A DNA stretch of 64,000 bases from Enterococcus phoeniculicola ATCC BAA-412 (GCF_000407505.1 NZ_ASWE01000001.1:679324-743323); one strand, 5' to 3'. Shown: positions 8,633-19,093, counted from the first letter of the stretch. The notes: a model not told the origin generated them from the letters alone. Program-made: numbers and translations.

Positions 8633-11275
8633 ATGGATGCATACAAAGAAACCGTTGATTACGTAGTAAAAGAGGTACAAACGGATCGGCAAATGGGGCT
8701 TACAGATGCTCAAGTGAAGAAGCGTTTAAAGGAAAATGGACGCAATAAATTTGATGAGGCAAAAAAAGACTCATTATTGAAAAAATTCCTACATAATCTA
8801 ACGGATTTTACCACAATGATTTTGTTAGTGGCTGCCGCGATTTCGTTTTATACGGCAATTGCCACAGACCATGGTGATTATTTTGAAGGAATTTTAATCA
8901 TAGCAATTGTTGTCATTAATTCAGTGTTGGCAATCGTACAAGAAGGCAATGCAGAGAAATCTCTGGCAGCTTTGCAGGATATGAACAAACAAACCTGTTT
9001 AGTCCTTCGAGAAGGTAAGGTAGAGAAAATTGATGCCGAAGAAGTAGTTGTAGGAGATATATTAGTGTTAGAATCTGGCTCCATGATTGTAGCTGATGCT
9101 CGGCTAACGCAAACTTCCCAGCTAAGAGTTGAGGAGTCTGCGTTGACCGGGGAAAGTGAAGCCGTAGAAAAAGATGCGGAGTTCATTGGGAATGAAGATG
9201 AAAATTTAGGCGATCAGTTAAATATGATTTTTAAAGGATGTACGGTTGCCAACGGTCGTGGACAAGCAATTGTTACAGCTACAGGTATGCACACGGAGAT
9301 GGGGAAAATTGCCAGTTTATTAAACGACCATACTTCGCAAAAAACACCGCTACAAAAGCGTTTAAACTCGCTAGGCAAACGGATTAGTTTGATTGCCCTA
9401 GGAGCAGCAGCACTGGTCTTTATAATTGGACAGCTCCAAGGAGAGCCAATGCTTGAAATGTTTATGACTTCTGTGTCGCTTGCTGTTGCTGCAGTACCAG
9501 AGACGCTAACAGTCATTGTCACGCTGACCTTGGCATTTGGTGTACAGAAGATGGCAAAGAAAAATGCTATTATCCGGCAGCTTCCAGCAGTTGAGACCTT
9601 AGGAACGGCAAATGTTATCTGTTCAGATAAAACAGGAACCCTTACACAAAATAAAATGCGTGTTCGACGTGTATGGACTCGCGGTGATGAAGTCATTGAT
9701 ACAGAAGATGCTATGACTGATGAGGCAATGGAAGTTTTAAAAATGGCTTCTTTATGTACTGACGTCATCGTTGAAAAAGTAGATGATGAAGTCATTGTAA
9801 AAGGAAATCCAACTGAGGCGGCAATCGTAAGAGCGGTTGAAGAAAATTATCATACAAAAGCTGAATTAGAAGAAGCTTATCCTCGAATCGCAGAGCTTCC
9901 CTTTGACTCAAGTCGAAAAATGATGACGACGGTTCATAAGATGGGAAAGAAATATATTTCTGTGACAAAAGGTGCATTTGATGTGCTCTTGCCGAGATTC
10001 CGTTTTGGTGATGTGGACCAAGCAGCAATTGTAAATGATCGTTTTGGGAAGAAAGCACTTCGTGTTATTGCTGTGGGTTATGCAATACATGAAGAAGAGC
10101 CAAAAGATATTCGTTCTGAAGTATTAGAAAAAGATCTTCGTTTACTCGGACTTATTGGTATGATTGATCCGCCAAGACCTGAAAGTAAAGGCGCAATTGC
10201 ACGAGCGAAGCGTGCAGGAATTAAAACGGTGATGATTACAGGTGATCATGTGGTGACGGCCAGTGCGATTGCTAAGGAACTGGGGATTCTCTCAAATAAA
10301 AATGAAGCATTAACTGGTTCTCAACTTCATCAAATGACTGATGAAGAACTAGATGCACAAGTAGCGCACTTGTCAGTCTATGCACGTGTGACACCTGAAG
10401 ATAAAATCCGTATCGTGAAATCATGGCAGCGTACGGGAGCTGTGGTTGCTATGACAGGTGATGGCGTAAACGATGCACCTGCGCTAAAAGCTAGTGATGT
10501 TGGTTGTGCGATGGGAATTACCGGAACAGATGTGGCACAAGGTGCGGCAGATATGGTATTAACAGATGATAATTTTGCAACGATTGTTGATGCTGTTGCA
10601 CGAGGAAGAGCTGTATATAGAAATATTCGTAAAGCAATTAATTTTCTGCTAAGCTGTAATATCTCGGAAATTTTTATTGTTTTGTTGGCTATGTTGTTTG
10701 GCTGGGGTGCTCCTTTTACCGCCGTTCAATTGCTGTTTGTTAACGTGGTGGCAGATGGGCTGCCAGGCTTTGCGTTAGGGAAAGAACCTGCTGAAAAAGG
10801 AATTATGGATGAAGCTCCGATTCCTCGTAATGAGGGAGTCTTTGCTCGAGGATTATGGCAGAAAATCGGAATCAACGCTAGTGTCTTTACTGTAATTACC
10901 TTATTTGGTTTTTATCTCGGTTCTTTTGTTGATAGTGTGAGTCCATGGATTGACGCAAGTCATGAAGTAGGACAAACAGTTGCGTTTCTGATTCTTGCGT
11001 ACTCATCTATTTTACACGTATTTAATGTACGCAGCTCACAATCCATATTTAAAGTGAAATTAGAAAGTAATAAATCACTGTTTGAAATGGCTGTACTTGC
11101 TACGGTAATTACAACGGTTATCGCGCTGCTTCCATTTACACAAGAGTTATTTGGTTTAGTGCAGATTAGCTTGAACCACTGGATTTTAGCTATTTCCTTA
11201 TCAATTGTTCCAATTTTTGTAAATGAAATGATTAAATTCCATCAAAGCCCTGAAGAAGAGAATGATGAAATTTAA
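8633..11275 (+). CDS. Calcium-type cation-transporting P-type ATPase
   Basis: An 880-residue P2-type ATPase that pumps a cation, most likely Ca2+, out of the cell using ATP. In order: N-terminal cation-ATPase domain; membrane pair about 55-105; actuator domain with LTGESEAV (171-178); membrane helix 4 with AAVPETL (286-292); phosphorylation site DKTGTLT with Asp332; nucleotide domain with KGNPTEAA; hinge motif MTGDGVNDAPAL near residue 605; C-terminal membrane helices with CNISEI and NVVADGLPG. Ca2+ pumps normally read PEGL in helix 4. Here it is PETL, with the ligand Glu kept. Single gene with its own promoter and terminator. Confidence 0.92.
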   Translation: MDAYKETVDYVVKEVQTDRQMGLTDAQVKKRLKENGRNKFDEAKKDSLLKKFLHNLTDFTTMILLVAAAISFYTAIATDHGDYFEGILIIAIVVINSVLAIVQEGNAEKSLAALQDMNKQTCLVLREGKVEKIDAEEVVVGDILVLESGSMIVADARLTQTSQLRVEESALTGESEAVEKDAEFIGNEDENLGDQLNMIFKGCTVANGRGQAIVTATGMHTEMGKIASLLNDHTSQKTPLQKRLNSLGKRISLIALGAAALVFIIGQLQGEPMLEMFMTSVSLAVAAVPETLTVIVTLTLAFGVQKMAKKNAIIRQLPAVETLGTANVICSDKTGTLTQNKMRVRRVWTRGDEVIDTEDAMTDEAMEVLKMASLCTDVIVEKVDDEVIVKGNPTEAAIVRAVEENYHTKAELEEAYPRIAELPFDSSRKMMTTVHKMGKKYISVTKGAFDVLLPRFRFGDVDQAAIVNDRFGKKALRVIAVGYAIHEEEPKDIRSEVLEKDLRLLGLIGMIDPPRPESKGAIARAKRAGIKTVMITGDHVVTASAIAKELGILSNKNEALTGSQLHQMTDEELDAQVAHLSVYARVTPEDKIRIVKSWQRTGAVVAMTGDGVNDAPALKASDVGCAMGITGTDVAQGAADMVLTDDNFATIVDAVARGRAVYRNIRKAINFLLSCNISEIFIVLLAMLFGWGAPFTAVQLLFVNVVADGLPGFALGKEPAEKGIMDEAPIPRNEGVFARGLWQKIGINASVFTVITLFGFYLGSFVDSVSPWIDASHEVGQTVAFLILAYSSILHVFNVRSSQSIFKVKLESNKSLFEMAVLATVITTVIALLPFTQELFGLVQISLNHWILAISLSIVPIFVNEMIKFHQSPEEENDEI

Positions 11276-11294
11276 TTTTCCCTATTAAATAAAA

Positions 11295-11368
11295 GAAACT
11301 CAGACTATTTTCTCTTGAAAGTTAGCAGTTTTGCTAGACTTTTAAGAGAGTGTATAGTCTGAGTTTTT
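11295..11368. terminator. Bidirectional terminator between ATPase and DUF975 genes
   Basis: Arms AAACTCAGACTAT / ATAGTCTGAGTTT enclose an inner pair TCTCTTGAAAGT / ACTTTTAAGAGA. T-runs occur on both strands, serving the two convergent genes. Confidence 0.8.
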
Positions 11369-11375
11369 ACGATTA

Positions 11376-12092
11376 TTAATAAGCTGGATTTTTTGGCAGT
11401 GCGTCATAAAATGCGGCTTTTGTTGTATAAATATATGGGTTTAACCAAATATAGCCGATTCCAAAGGTCATAATTGCAAGAATATGCCAACCGATAAAGC
11501 TTAAATCAAGTAAGAAAAGTTTTCCTTTATAACCGTTCATTAATCTGCGGCTTGCAGTAATGGAGTCTAAAAGTCCAGGTTTGTTTCCCGTTTGTTCAGT
11601 TGTGTCATAATAAACAAAGTAGGTTTGACTGTAAGCATAGCCTTTAATAATTCCAGGAATCACTAAAAGTAAGCTCCATAGGAAAACAAAAATACTTTGT
11701 AAAATGAACAGACCAATAACTGGCAGGAAATAAGTGCCTGAAAATGCACGAAAGGCATCTTTTATCGGCGTAATTTCTGTTCTTTGTTTTCTGACAACTT
11801 CAAGTAAAGTCCACGTAATTCCGCTTGTAAATAATGCACTAATGATTCCGCCAAATAGACCACCGCCGCTACTTCCAGCAGAGTTTCCAGCGTCATAAGC
11901 ACTATTTGATGAAACGGTGTCCAGTGTTTGAGAAAAGTCAACAGACTGGAAGAAAATAATAGCTGGAATCAAGATGATTGATGCAATAATGATACCCAAT
12001 AATACGGGAATTAAGTTTAGTAATGCTGCACTTCCCCATCGCCCATTTAAGGTAGTTCTCGCTTCTCGTTTTAATTCTGAGATTGATTTCAT
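11376..12092 (-). CDS. DUF975 family integral membrane protein
   Basis: About 238 residues beginning MKSISELKREAR, the standard opening of the DUF975 family. SD AAAGGAGGA is 8 nt upstream of this ATG; the frame extends 12 codons further up without an SD. There are about five hydrophobic segments, and a Gly/Ser-rich stretch near residues 70-85 between the first two. A conserved core near WSLLLVIPGIIKGYAYSQTYFVYYD is visible. Function of the family is unknown; members are predicted membrane proteins of Firmicutes. Monocistronic, converging on the ATPase gene. Confidence 0.85.
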   Translation of the reverse strand: MKSISELKREARTTLNGRWGSAALLNLIPVLLGIIIASIILIPAIIFFQSVDFSQTLDTVSSNSAYDAGNSAGSSGGGLFGGIISALFTSGITWTLLEVVRKQRTEITPIKDAFRAFSGTYFLPVIGLFILQSIFVFLWSLLLVIPGIIKGYAYSQTYFVYYDTTEQTGNKPGLLDSITASRRLMNGYKGKLFLLDLSFIGWHILAIMTFGIGYIWLNPYIYTTKAAFYDALPKNPAY

Positions 12093-12206
12093 TTGTTTAT
12101 TCCTCCTTTCTCTATAAAAGTATAACAAATAACTAAATAATGATTGACTAATATGCGTTGTTTTTTTATAGTAGCATTAAAAAAAGCTTAGGAACTCTGT
12201 GAAATC

Positions 12207-12235
12207 TTGCCAAAAGAATAGGAAACTATTATGAT
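12207..12235 (+). promoter_or_regulatory. Promoter of tgt-yajC
   Basis: TTGCCA (12207-12212), 17-nt spacer, TATGAT (12230-12235), 42 nt upstream of the tgt ATG. Confidence 0.6.
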
Positions 12236-12277
12236 AGGAGAAGTTGCAAAAGTTAAAAAAAGAAAGTAGGGGAATGA

Positions 12278-13423
<1,146 letters not shown>

Positions 13424-13504
13424 AAAAAATGTGAAAAGGGTAGTTAAACGAGTGATTTTCTGCTAAAGTTATCTTTGTGACTACAAATCTGTGAGGTGAA
13501 ATAA

Positions 13505-13834
13505 ATGAATTCTTTACCAATGCTTCTGATGTTCGTTGTACTTATCGGTATGTGGTTTTTCATGTCTCGTACACAAAAGAAACAACAACAAGAACGTCAA
13601 AACTTATTAGATGGAATGAAACCTGGAGACAACGTTGTGACAATCGGCGGATTACATGGCGTCATTTCTGAGTTTAACGAAGACAAACGTACAGTAGTAT
13701 TAGATTGTGAAGGCATTTTCTTGGAATTTGACCGTGCATCTATTAAAACAGTAAAACCAGGGACGACAGTAGAAGTTGATGATACTGTAACAACAGTTGA
13801 AACAACTGAAAACTCAAGTGATTCAGAAGAATAA
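13505..13834 (+). CDS. yajC: Preprotein translocase subunit YajC
   Basis: A 109-residue protein with a single N-terminal transmembrane helix (about 4-20), a basic KKQQQERQ stretch after it, and the family block LLDGMKPGDNVVTIGGLHGVISEF. In model bacteria YajC associates with SecDF at the Sec translocon. An SD GTGAGG precedes the ATG. It sits downstream of tgt, the usual arrangement, and ends before a good terminator. Confidence 0.93.
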   Translation: MNSLPMLLMFVVLIGMWFFMSRTQKKQQQERQNLLDGMKPGDNVVTIGGLHGVISEFNEDKRTVVLDCEGIFLEFDRASIKTVKPGTTVEVDDTVTTVETTENSSDSEE

Positions 13835-13881
13835 ACGAAGTTCGCATAGACATTTTTAAAATGAACTGGCACAAGAGCTTT

Positions 13882-13926
13882 GGGTGCTGGAATCAGCTTT
13901 ATGTTTGATTCCGCACCTTTTTTCTT
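13882..13926 (+). terminator. yajC terminator
   Basis: Hairpin with arms GGTGCTGGAATCA / TGATTCCGCACC (one bulge) followed by a T-rich tail, just upstream of the next gene's SD. Confidence 0.8.
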
Positions 13927-13943
13927 TTTAGGAGGAAAAATCA

Positions 13944-14219
13944 TTGTTCAAAACGATTGAGAGAATGGTAGTAAATCGTACCTATAAAAAAAAAGTGAAA
14001 GAGCTTCACAGAACAGGCTATCAGGCAATTAATTTGGAAGAATTAAAACGATATTGTTCCGAATATCGTTGGACCAAAAAGACAGTAAGGACACTTAGAG
14101 AGAAGAAAGCAGATATTTTGTCTATTCAGCCAAATGAATTTTTTGATTATCAACAATTGAAAATTCAAACAACTAAGCAATCTTTTCATGAGCTTGAAGA
14201 TTTTTCAGATTTGTTTTAA
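13944..14219 (+). CDS. ComN-like post-transcriptional regulator family protein
   Basis: A 91-residue, basic, mostly helical protein that starts at a TTG preceded by AGGAGG with good spacing. It resembles the post-transcriptional-regulator family of ComN from Bacillus, which acts on comE mRNA: an N-terminal helix, HRTGYQAINLEELKRYC (the conserved GY.x.(I/V)..EEL pattern) and a basic Trp-containing segment. The C-terminal 25 residues are acidic and look disordered. It lies downstream of yajC behind a terminator, with its own terminator after it. The family assignment is from pattern recall, so the role here is tentative. Confidence 0.6.
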   Translation: MFKTIERMVVNRTYKKKVKELHRTGYQAINLEELKRYCSEYRWTKKTVRTLREKKADILSIQPNEFFDYQQLKIQTTKQSFHELEDFSDLF

Positions 14220-14269
14220 AAAAGAATTGTCGTTAATTTTAATAGATTGTGTAATAATTAATTAGTATA

Positions 14270-14312
14270 AAAGATGTTTTCATGAAAATGAAAACGTCTT
14301 TCTTTTTTTGTT
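14270..14312 (+). terminator. Terminator after ComN-like gene
   Basis: Arms AAAGATGTTTTCAT / ATGAAAACGTCTTT followed by a T-rich run, 50 nt after the stop. Confidence 0.85.
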
Positions 14313-14352
14313 TTAAAAACAATTAGGTTGATTTGGTGCGTTTTTTAAGCAA

Positions 14353-14370
14353 CTGTGAAAAAAATCACAA
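14353..14370 (+). promoter_or_regulatory. Rex operator upstream of adhE
   Basis: CTGTGAAAAAAATCACAA matches the Rex (redox-sensing repressor, NADH/NAD+) consensus TTGTGA-N6-TCACAA except the first base. It lies directly upstream of the -35. Confidence 0.8.
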
Positions 14371-14377
14371 AAAAGTA

Positions 14378-14406
14378 TTTACAACATGAATGAAATGTTG
14401 TATGAT
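14378..14406 (+). promoter_or_regulatory. adhE promoter
   Basis: TTTACA (14378-14383), a 17-nt spacer and TATGAT (14401-14406). The spacer carries most of an inverted repeat, ACAACAT / ATGTTGT, which may be one more regulator site. Confidence 0.7.
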
Positions 14407-14410
14407 TTAA

Positions 14411-14428
14411 ATGTGAATTAGTTAACAA
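14411..14428 (+). promoter_or_regulatory. Second Rex-like site at adhE transcription start
   Basis: ATGTGAATTAGTTAACAA fits TTGTGA-N6-TCACAA with one mismatch in each half and lies just after the -10, where binding would block initiation. Confidence 0.55.
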
Positions 14429-14460
14429 ACAAAAAAAGAGTATCCAATAGGAGGAACATA

Positions 14461-17058
14461 ATGGCTAAGACATTAGAAAAGGAAACCAAAAAAGAATTTG
14501 ACGTTCAAGGGATGATTGATGAGTTAGCGGCAAAAGCAAACGTTGCCTTGAAGGAAATGGAAGATTTTGACCAAGAAAAAGTGGATCATATTGTTCATCA
14601 AATGGCGATGGCAGCATTAGACCAACATATGCCTCTTGCAAAATTAGCAGTGGAGGAAACAGGTCGAGGAATCGTTGAAGATAAAGCAATTAAAAATATG
14701 TATGCTTCTGAATATATTTGGAATAGTATCAAACATGATAAAACAGTTGGCGTAATCAATGAAGACCCGCAAACAGGTATCATTGAAATTGCCGGACCAG
14801 TTGGTGTGGTCTGTGGTGTGACACCAACAACAAACCCAACATCTACAACAATTTTTAAAGCAATGATTGCGTTAAAAACAGCAAATCCAATCATTTTTGC
14901 TTTCCATCCAAGCGCACAAAAATGTTCAGCAGAAGCAGCACGTATCGTTCGTGATGCTGCAATCGCTGCAGGAGCTCCTGAAAATTGTGTACAATGGATT
15001 GAACATCCTTCAATTGATGCAACATCAATGTTAATGAATCATCCTGGAGTTGCGATTGTCTTGGCTACAGGTGGTCCTGGAATGGTGAAATCAGCATACT
15101 CTACTGGAAAACCAGCTTTAGGAGTAGGTGCTGGGAACGTACCTGCATATATTGAAAAAACAGCAAAAATTAAACGTGCAGTCAATGATTTAATCGTTTC
15201 TAAATCATTTGATAACGGAATGATTTGTGCTTCTGAACAAGCAGTTATTGTTGATAAAGAAATTTATGCGGCTGTAAAAGCTGAATTTGAAGCACATCAA
15301 GTATACTTTGTGAAACCAAATGAATTACAAAAACTTGAAGATGCAGTCATGAATGAAGGAAAATATGCAGTAAATCCTGCTATTGTTGGTCATTCTGCAG
15401 AGTCAATTGCAAAACTAGCTGGAATTAAAGTGCCTGCAGGAACAAAAATATTAGTTGCTGAATTAGAAGGTGTGGGTGCTGAGTATCCATTATCACGTGA
15501 AAAATTATCTCCAGTACTAGCAATGGTTAAAGCACAAAATACAGAGCATGGGTTTGATTTATGTCAAGGAATGCTTGAATTAGGTGGGCTAGGACATACT
15601 GCTGTGATTCACAGTGAAAATGAAGATTTACATGTGAAATTTGGTTTACGCATGAAAGCTTGTCGTGTGTTAGTAAATACACCATCAGCAGAAGGCGGAA
15701 TTGGTAATATTTATAATGAAATGATTCCTTCATTAACATTAGGTTGTGGTTCTTATGGCAAAAATTCAGTTTCTCGTAACGTATCTGCCATTAACTTAAT
15801 TAACGTCAAAACTGTAGCGAAACGGAGAAATAATATGCAATGGTTTAAATTACCGCCAAAAATTTTCTTTGAAAAGAATTCTTTACAATACCTACAAAAA
15901 ATGGAAAATGTTGAACGTGTTATGTTAGTTTGTGACCCAGGAATGGTTCAATTTGGCTATGCTGATACAGTTCGTAAAGAATTACAAAAACGTAAAAATG
16001 ACGTGAAAATTGAAGTGTTCTCAGCTGTGGAACCAAATCCTTCAACAAATACCGTTTATGCTGGAACTAAAATGATGAATGATTTCCAACCAGATACGAT
16101 TATTGCTCTTGGTGGAGGTTCTGCAATGGATGCGGCTAAAGGAATGTGGATGTTCTATGAACACCCAGATACAGAATTCTTTGGCGCAAAACAAAAATTC
16201 TTAGATATCCGTAAACGTACGTATAAGATTGAAAAAGCAGTGAAAACACAATTTGTATGTATTCCAACAACTTCTGGTACAGGTTCTGAAGTGACACCAT
16301 TTGCGGTTATCACTGACAGTGAAACACACGTGAAATACCCATTAGCGGATTACGCATTGACACCAGATGTAGCAATTGTTGACCCTCAATTTGTTATGTC
16401 AGTACCTGCATCAGTTACAGCTGATACAGGAATGGATGTATTAACACATGCGATTGAATCATATGTTTCAGTTATGGCATCTGATTACACACGCGGATTA
16501 AGTTTACAAGCAATTAAGCTAGTCTTTGATTATTTAGAAAAATCTGTGAAGACTCCGGATATGGAATCTCGCGAAAAAATGCATAATGCTTCAACAATGG
16601 CTGGGATGGCATTTGCAAATGCATTCTTGGGAATTTGTCACTCAGTTGCACATAAAATTGGTGGGGAGTACAATATTCCACACGGACGTACGAACGCAAT
16701 TCTATTGCCTCATATTATCCGTTACAATGCAAAAGATCCATCAAAACATGCAATGTTCCCTAAATATGACTACTTCCGTGCAGACACAGATTATGCAGAT
16801 ATTGCGAAATTCTTAGGACTAAAAGGAAATACAACGGCTGAATTAGTTGACTCATTAGTAAAAGCAGTCTATGACTTAGGTGTTTCTGTTGGAATCGATA
16901 TGAACTTGAAAGCACAAGGTGTGACACAAGAAGTATTAGACTCAACAGTAGACCGTATGGCTGAATTAGCATATGAAGACCAATGTACAACAGCCAATCC
17001 AAAAGAACCATTAATCAGTGAATTGAAACAAATCATCATTGATGCATATAATGGATAA
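14461..17058 (+). CDS. adhE: Bifunctional acetaldehyde-CoA/alcohol dehydrogenase
   Basis: Reduces acetyl-CoA to acetaldehyde and then ethanol, consuming two NADH in fermentation. The 865 residues comprise an N-terminal aldehyde dehydrogenase (about 1-440; catalytic Cys in the NGMICASEQ motif) and a C-terminal iron-type alcohol dehydrogenase (about 455-865; GGGSAMDAAKGMW, PTTSGTGSEVTPFAVIT and metal-ligand His in the HAIESYVS and CHSVAHKIG regions), joined by a short linker. AdhE proteins assemble into spirosome filaments. An SD AGGAGG precedes the ATG. Regulation: two Rex-like sites bracket the promoter, fitting induction when NADH is high. Codon use is strongly biased, as expected of a highly expressed gene. 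Confidence 0.97.
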   Translation: MAKTLEKETKKEFDVQGMIDELAAKANVALKEMEDFDQEKVDHIVHQMAMAALDQHMPLAKLAVEETGRGIVEDKAIKNMYASEYIWNSIKHDKTVGVINEDPQTGIIEIAGPVGVVCGVTPTTNPTSTTIFKAMIALKTANPIIFAFHPSAQKCSAEAARIVRDAAIAAGAPENCVQWIEHPSIDATSMLMNHPGVAIVLATGGPGMVKSAYSTGKPALGVGAGNVPAYIEKTAKIKRAVNDLIVSKSFDNGMICASEQAVIVDKEIYAAVKAEFEAHQVYFVKPNELQKLEDAVMNEGKYAVNPAIVGHSAESIAKLAGIKVPAGTKILVAELEGVGAEYPLSREKLSPVLAMVKAQNTEHGFDLCQGMLELGGLGHTAVIHSENEDLHVKFGLRMKACRVLVNTPSAEGGIGNIYNEMIPSLTLGCGSYGKNSVSRNVSAINLINVKTVAKRRNNMQWFKLPPKIFFEKNSLQYLQKMENVERVMLVCDPGMVQFGYADTVRKELQKRKNDVKIEVFSAVEPNPSTNTVYAGTKMMNDFQPDTIIALGGGSAMDAAKGMWMFYEHPDTEFFGAKQKFLDIRKRTYKIEKAVKTQFVCIPTTSGTGSEVTPFAVITDSETHVKYPLADYALTPDVAIVDPQFVMSVPASVTADTGMDVLTHAIESYVSVMASDYTRGLSLQAIKLVFDYLEKSVKTPDMESREKMHNASTMAGMAFANAFLGICHSVAHKIGGEYNIPHGRTNAILLPHIIRYNAKDPSKHAMFPKYDYFRADTDYADIAKFLGLKGNTTAELVDSLVKAVYDLGVSVGIDMNLKAQGVTQEVLDSTVDRMAELAYEDQCTTANPKEPLISELKQIIIDAYNG

Positions 17059-17090
17059 TTCGAGAACACGCGAATAAAAATTTATGTAGG

Positions 17091-17123
17091 CAGACCTAAT
17101 CTCTTAGCGGTTAGGTCTGTTTG
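17091..17123 (+). terminator. adhE terminator
   Basis: Arms CAGACCTAA / TTAGGTCTG with a short T-rich tail, about 30 nt after the stop. Confidence 0.75.
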
Positions 17124-17270
17124 CTATTGAACACGAGTTTTTTTGATTCAAAGATAGAGAAAAAAACTCGATGTTCAATAGTACTTGTCGAGCTCCAAGT
17201 GAAAACGAGAGAAGGACGAAATGGTTGTAGGAAATTAAGGAATAACCTCTCGTGTTCAATAGTATTTGCT
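17124..17270. repeat. Hairpin and direct repeat in the adhE-downstream gap
   Basis: In the 369-bp gap 17059-17427, arms CTATTGAACACGAG / CTCGATGTTCAATAG form a long hairpin at 17124-17181 with complementary T7/A7 runs inside. The 3' arm sequence TGTTCAATAGTACTTG (17173) recurs as TGTTCAATAGTATTTG at 17253, 80 bp later. A small open frame crosses the region, but its codons are explained by the repeats. Confidence 0.55.
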
Positions 17271-17427
17271 AAGTCCTTGGTAGAGAAAAGAGCAAAAATT
17301 ATGGAAAAGAAACCATTATTGGTTTGATTTTCTGATTTACTACATGATAAAGGAACACGTTGATAAAAATAGAAAAAATAGGTACACTAGAACTAAGATT
17401 GAAAACGTACACAAGGAGAGCGAATGG

Positions 17428-17940
17428 ATGTTGGAGAGTATTCAAGCAGCACTAGAAGCATTAGCAGTTTCTCGAAAAAAATTAACAGATTTACTACCTA
17501 GTTTAAAAGGAAATAAAGTAATCTCATCAAATGAAGAGGCATTAGCGTTTGTCTTTGATTTGCAGGATTATAGCGATGCGATTCGGTTAGTGACGGATTT
17601 TGTTACTGTGGAAGTAGAAGACCAAGCCGTGACGCCTAAAGAAATTAGTCAACTCTTTTCAGAGCAGCGTGAATCATTAGAGAGACTAATAACAGAATTT
17701 ACCCACTTGTCTGATGAAATGGAGGAAGGACACTACACGGAATCTTTTTATGGATTGAAAGCCGGGGGGGTTCGTCGGTTATCTGGAGGGCTACAGGGCG
17801 TGCTTGAAATGAATGGTCAGCTACTGCAAGAAAACTTGACCTTTCAACGTTTGATTAAAGATGTTGATGTCTCCTCTGGGATACAGGCAGAAGAGTCAGA
17901 AGAAAAGACAGGATTCTTTAGAAAGTTATTTGGTAAATAA
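17428..17940 (+). CDS. Conserved hypothetical acidic helical protein
   Basis: About 170 residues starting MLESIQAALEAL. The ATG is chosen because AAGGAG lies 9 nt upstream; the frame extends 28 codons further up without an SD. No signal peptide or membrane segment. The sequence is acidic and predicted largely helical, with heptad-like stretches (for example residues 80-130), and ends in the small basic-hydrophobic tail FFRKLFGK, which could be a docking or membrane-touching motif. Lies alone between adhE and the convergent mevalonate operon, with a bidirectional terminator after it. I do not recognise the family. Confidence 0.65.
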   Translation: MLESIQAALEALAVSRKKLTDLLPSLKGNKVISSNEEALAFVFDLQDYSDAIRLVTDFVTVEVEDQAVTPKEISQLFSEQRESLERLITEFTHLSDEMEEGHYTESFYGLKAGGVRRLSGGLQGVLEMNGQLLQENLTFQRLIKDVDVSSGIQAEESEEKTGFFRKLFGK

Positions 17941-17985
17941 AAGAAACAATGGACTTGTTTGAAAGGGATATACCCAGACATAGAT

Positions 17986-18040
17986 AAAAAAATAGTAGTG
18001 AGATTTTGGCTACTGCCTACTCTCTGACTACTATTTTTAT
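17986..18040. terminator. Bidirectional terminator between hypothetical gene and fni
   Basis: Arms AATAGTAGT / ACTACTATT with A- and T-runs on both sides, located between convergent genes. Confidence 0.75.
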
Positions 18041-19093
18041 TTATTCTTTGATGTTTCTCATACTATATTTTGTTGGGTCAATCATACGTGCCTCACACCA
18101 ATCCTTTGGGTAGCCAGTCAAGATAAGCGGGTGTTTAGTTACATCAGCAGTTGTTTGACTTCCAGTCATTGTATAGAGAATACGAAGTTCCTCTTTCCAT
18201 TGCTCAACTAATGCAATGGTTTTTTCAGTTCCATGAGAAAGTAAAGAATTTAGGATAGTTCCAGAAATTCCGACTGCATCAGCACCTAGACAAAGAGCTT
18301 TGAAAATATCGTAGGCATTTCGAATCCCACCAGAAGCGACTTTTTGAAAATTTCTGGTTAATTCGTTAGCTTCTAATAGAGAAATCACAGTAGATTGTCC
18401 CCAGTCATCCAAATAAGCAAACTCACGTTTTTTTCGTCGAGCATTTTCAATTTGTGTAAAGCTCGTTCCACCTTGTCCACTAACATCAATTGTTTGTATT
18501 CCTGTAGATAAAAGAGCCGTGATTGTTTCCCGAGTCATTCCAAAACCGACTTCTTTCACTAAAACTGGAACATTCATTTGTTGATTGATCTCTTCAATAA
18601 TTGATAGCCAATTTCTAAAATCACGGTCACCCTCAGGCATGACTAACTCTTGCGGGACATTTAAATGAATTTGGAGTCCGTCAGTTTCAAATAAATCTAC
18701 CGCTCGCTTCGCGTTATCTACGGAAACACCACCACCGATATTTACAAGTATCTTTCCTTCAGGGTATTCTTCACGCATCACACTGTAAGAGTCAATCAAG
18801 CTGGAATCTTTCAGCGCAGCGCTAACAGAACCTGTAGCAATTAACAAATCTGTTTCTCGTGCAACAATCGCAAGCTGACGATTTATTTCCTTTGTCTTTT
18901 CGCTTCCTCCAGTCATGGCATTTATATAAAAAGGTGAACTCAAATTGAAATCAAAGAGCTTAGTCGACAAGTCCACCTCTTTAAGTGCTAATTCAGGTAA
19001 AGAGGAATGGATTAGCCGGATGCTGTCAAAATCATTTGGTTTTCCTTTGTAAAATGCTTTGGCTAACGAAACGTGTTCATCTTTTCGGTTCAT
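18041..19093 (-). CDS. fni: Type 2 isopentenyl-diphosphate delta-isomerase
   Basis: FMN- and NADPH-dependent enzyme that interconverts isopentenyl and dimethylallyl diphosphate at the end of the mevalonate route. The 350-residue length is typical. Visible family blocks: [15 protein letters not shown] near the N terminus, [49 protein letters not shown], and the FMN-binding [26 protein letters not shown]. Its ATG overlaps the stop of the upstream phosphomevalonate kinase by 4 bp. Last gene of the operon mevalonate kinase - decarboxylase - phosphomevalonate kinase - isomerase. Confidence 0.95.
   Translation of the reverse strand: MNRKDEHVSLAKAFYKGKPNDFDSIRLIHSSLPELALKEVDLSTKLFDFNLSSPFYINAMTGGSEKTKEINRQLAIVARETDLLIATGSVSAALKDSSLIDSYSVMREEYPEGKILVNIGGGVSVDNAKRAVDLFETDGLQIHLNVPQELVMPEGDRDFRNWLSIIEEINQQMNVPVLVKEVGFGMTRETITALLSTGIQTIDVSGQGGTSFTQIENARRKKREFAYLDDWGQSTVISLLEANELTRNFQKVASGGIRNAYDIFKALCLGADAVGISGTILNSLLSHGTEKTIALVEQWKEELRILYTMTGSQTTADVTKHPLILTGYPKDWCEARMIDPTKYSMRNIKE

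Noticed and set aside
8531-8713. 60-codon open frame on the minus strand across the ATPase start
   Set aside because: It overlaps the promoter, SD and first codons of the ATPase gene and has no SD or recognisable protein pattern.
17121-17327. 68-codon frame downstream of adhE
   Set aside because: Its sequence is made of the hairpin and repeats, there is no SD, and the peptide pattern (Lys/Arg/Glu with repeated VQ..L) does not look like a protein.
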